A DNA stretch of 64,000 bases from Hymenoscyphus infarciens (taxonomy: Eukaryota; Ascomycota; Leotiomycetes; Helotiales; Helotiaceae). Both the position numbers and the translations under genes were made by a program. The stretch spans positions 229,390 through 293,389 of the forward strand of contig LLCB01000150.1 of assembly GCA_001414345.1 (NCBI GenBank). The letters run 5' to 3'. Every line of letters begins with the position of its first letter. Position 1 is the first letter of the stretch. This document shows positions 60,941 to 64,000 of the stretch, piece after piece. A model generated the notes under the pieces. It was not told where the DNA came from. It saw only the letters and a list, made by a program, of their open reading frames with translations, and searched no databases.

Positions 60941-63900
60941 AAGCCTAGTACTTAGAAGCTAAAGAGATTAATAAGACTTCTCTAATTTAGACGAGATATA
61001 GAGTATAATCTAAGCTATAGAGGCTAAGGATTAAGAAAAAGAAGAGAGAATTTTAGAGTAAGATAACTAGATTATTTAATTATTAAACTTAGTATAGTAA
61101 ATTAGTTAATAACTACTAAATAATAACTAAAGTCTAAGTCTTATCTAACTAATAAGAATACTTTCTTCTATCTTTTTAAACTATTATTAAGTATAAAACC
61201 CTACTTCTAATATTCTTTTCTTATAATAACCTACTCTATGCTTATAACCTAAAATTATTTTAAAAGCTCTTTAACCTATTAAAAGTAAGATTATAGAGAA
61301 AATTAAACTTTTAGATAATAGTACTTTACCTATATATAAGTAATAGAGAATATTAATATATAATTAACTCTATATAAACGCTAACTATTATTAGACGCTT
61401 TTAACTTATAAAGCTCTTATTTAAGAGATAATAATAAAACTTATCTAGAACTACTTAGAGCCTTAATATAAATCTAATATAAGTAAGATAATATTTAAAG
61501 ATTATAAAGAAATAATTAAACTTCTTAATACTTACTATCTAACTAGTTATAAGAAAGAAGATGCTTAGAATGTCTTTTAGTCTCTTTAAATAGAATAGAA
61601 GAGTTATATAAGAGAAAGTTTTATAGAATTTAAAAGTTGCTTTTTAAGTATAGTAATACTTAAAGAGATATTAGAATAAGATAGATTTTACTATATATAA
61701 AAGAAGCTTATATCTTAGCTTAGAAACTAATTAGTTAATAGTAAGAAATACTAGAATACTAATTTTAATAAGATAGTAAGAGACCTTTTATTTATAGATA
61801 AGAAATAATATTAAAATACTAAGTTATATATAACTAGTATAATAAGTATAGAAAAACTAGTAGTAATAAGCTCTTTATACTAAAAGCCTAATACTAACTA
61901 ATCCTTATCTAGTTTAGTTATAAAACTCTTATATAGACTTTATTCTATCTCTTAAAAGACTTTTTAAACTCTTAGGCTCTCTTCTACTAGTAAAAGATTA
62001 AAGACTTTATCTATAGACTAATTCCTTACTAGTATAAAGTATTTTAATTATAAGAAACCTAGATATATTAAGCTTAACTATCTTAATCTACCTAGTATTA
62101 ATAAAATAGATAATTAATCTAAGAAAGAATAAGAAACTAAAGAGTACTCTAACTCTAACCTAAGTTAAGAGGAAAATAAAGAGGCTTAGGTAAAAATACC
62201 TTCTTAAGCTTATATAAATATAATCTAGTTAAACTTAACCTTTCTAAGCTTATAAGAAGAAAATAGTTCTTTATAAATACTACTCTTAGTATATAGAGAT
62301 ATAGTATTAAAATATAAGCTTTAATAGATATAGGAATAACTAGGTATATAGTTAACTATAGAGCTTAAAGCTATAAAGGAGTATCTTATAGAGAACTTAG
62401 ATAAAGGGTTTATTATTAATAGTAATAGCTCTTTTACCTCTCTAATACTCTTTATTAAAAAGGCTAATAGTAATAAGTTATAATTCTATATTAATTATAA
62501 GAAGCTAAATACTCTAATCTAAAATAATTCTTACTTAATCTCTTATATTAATAAGCTTCTTTCTAAAATAAGAATAGCTAAAATCTTTACTAAATTAGAT
62601 ATTAGATAAGCTTTTTATTATATTTAAATAGATCTTAACTTAAAAGAGATAACTATGTTTAGAACTAAGTATAGTATATATAAATATAAGGTCCTCTCTT
62701 TTAGACTCTATAATAGCTCTACTATCTATTAACGTTATATAAATAATCTTTTAATTAACTATCTAGATAACTTCTATATTATCTACTTAAATAATATTTT
62801 AATTTATTTAAATACTATTAAAGAATATAAAGAATAGATTAAGAAGGTTCTAAATTAGCTTTAAGAAGTAAGACTCTAAGTAGATATTAAGAAAAGTAAA
62901 TTTAATATTACTAAAGTTAAATACTTAAGATTTATCTTAACTATAAAAAGACTTAAAGTTAATCTTAAAAAAGTAGAGCCTTTATAAAACTAGGTTTAAC
63001 CTAATACTATAATAAGTATAAAGTCTTATCTAAGGTTTATAAGATTCTATAGATAATTTATTAAAAGTTATACTAAAATTACTAAACTTCTAACTATAAT
63101 AATATACTCTATAAAGCTATTTCTATAAATATCTAAATATAAAAAAGCCTTTAAAGTACTAAGGACTAGGCTATTTATAATTTAAATCTTATACTACTTT
63201 AACTTTAATTATAATATAAAGCTAGAAATAAACTCCTTAGAAGAAGTAATAGTAGATATATTCTTATAATAATATAATAGCTTTTAATACTTTATTAGAT
63301 TCTACTTATATATCTTAGTTAGCTATAAATTAAACTAGGAAATCTATAATAAAGAGCTATCTACTATTATAAAAGCTTTTAAGAAATAGTATCTTAAACT
63401 TATATTATATTAGAAGTATATTAATATATATTTAGATTATAGATTATTAGAATACTTTATAATAACTAAGCTACTTATAGCTAAGTAAGGCTAATAAATA
63501 GAGTTTTTATTAGACTTTAACTTTTAAATCTAATTTACGTCTAAGAAGAGTAATTAAAAAGTAGATATATTAATCTTTTATAAATAAGACCTAAAAACCT
63601 ATAATAAAGCTAAATTAGATAGTCGCTTATATACTCTTTTAAGACCTAATTATTTAAACCTCTAAATTAATACTAAACTTACTTAGACCTTTTTATAAGA
63701 ATAGTCTATATCTCTTAATATAATTTAGTTAGATATTATTCTAGAAATAAGTTTAAATATAATTTAAAAGTTAAAAGAAGATAACCTAGGCTTCTTTTAA
63801 AAAGAATATAATAAACTTCTAAATAAATACTATCTCTTATTAGATAATTTACTACTTTTTAAAGATTAACTTTATATTTAAAAGAATACTAAACTTTATA

Positions 63901-64000
63901 TAAAACTAATCTAAGAAGTCTATAACTAAGTATCTAGTACTTACCTAAGTATAAAAAAGATATACTAGTTATTAGTATAATACTACTACTAGGCTAGAAT
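60941..64000 (+). mobile_element. RIP-mutated Ty3/gypsy retrotransposon, truncated by window edge
   Basis: Conceptual translation shows eroded gag-pol in the usual order. A zinc knuckle relic lies at about 62037-62075 (YFNYKKPRYIKL, from CFNCGKPGHI-type). A protease relic is ALIDIGIT at about 62318-62341 (D-T/S-G with Thr to Ile). Reverse transcriptase covers about 62480-63000, with AKIFTKLDIR, YKYKVLSFRL and YLNNILIYL from YLDDIL. RNase H relics lie at about 63150-63500 (FKVLRTRLF to LILYYFNFNYN). In-frame TAA/TAG codons sit where Gln or Trp is expected. Integrase would follow beyond the window. The start coordinate is approximate. Confidence 0.85.

Overview
This window comes from the nuclear genome of a filamentous ascomycete (Pezizomycotina). 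Genes carry many short (about 50-90 bp) GT-AG introns and encode typical fungal proteins. Gene islands of ordinary composition alternate with TA-rich, stop-riddled blocks that look like transposon DNA eroded by repeat-induced point mutation (RIP, C-to-T on either strand). The protein repertoire suggests Leotiomycetes; that class assignment is an inference.

Layout. 0-10.1 kb: an edge-truncated gene with SprT-like features (-), a small Cys-rich hypothetical gene (-), a TA-flanked MITE, a secreted amidase (+) and a secreted proteinase K-type subtilase (-). 10.8-14.9 kb: a RIP block that resolves into three nested insertions. 17.5-24.1 kb: a housekeeping island with MIC60 (-), Rab5/VPS21 (-) and SAC1 (+), the last two divergent. 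26.1-28.3 kb: a divergent GH3 glycosidase (-). 30.5-35.1 kb: a TauD-type dioxygenase (+) and a Dal5-type MFS transporter (+), possibly a sulfonate-use pair. 36.1-40.6 kb: two convergent folylpolyglutamate synthase-family genes, the second abutting a RIP block. 43.2-49.6 kb: a gene graveyard. A SET-domain gene is split by a hAT-type MITE with a perfect 8-bp target duplication. A FAD monooxygenase is broken by stops and by a Harbinger-type MITE with a TAA duplication. A Zn2Cys6 regulator is decayed. 50.2-52.1 kb: an intact DHA2-type MFS exporter beside this graveyard. 53-58.1 kb: a degraded LRR-like gene and two tandem M48 metallopeptidases, the upstream one intact and the downstream one apparently broken. 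58.3-64 kb: a RIP block with a second copy of the poly(A) element seen at 11-14.6 kb, then a RIP-mutated Ty3/gypsy retrotransposon running off the window.

How it fits together. The intact genes are mostly housekeeping (cristae organisation, endosomal traffic, phosphoinositide turnover, folate polyglutamylation, mitochondrial proteolysis) or secreted/nutritional functions. The most unusual content is the mobile-element record. At least four insertions can be read with target-site duplications, and one has an empty-site comparison inside the same window. The most novel-looking item is a poly(A)-tailed element of about 1.2-1.3 kb. It occurs twice with the same 5' end and 14-15 bp target duplications, and one copy is split by a 2.3-kb palindromic insertion. 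No CRISPR array, rRNA or convincing tRNA gene was seen.
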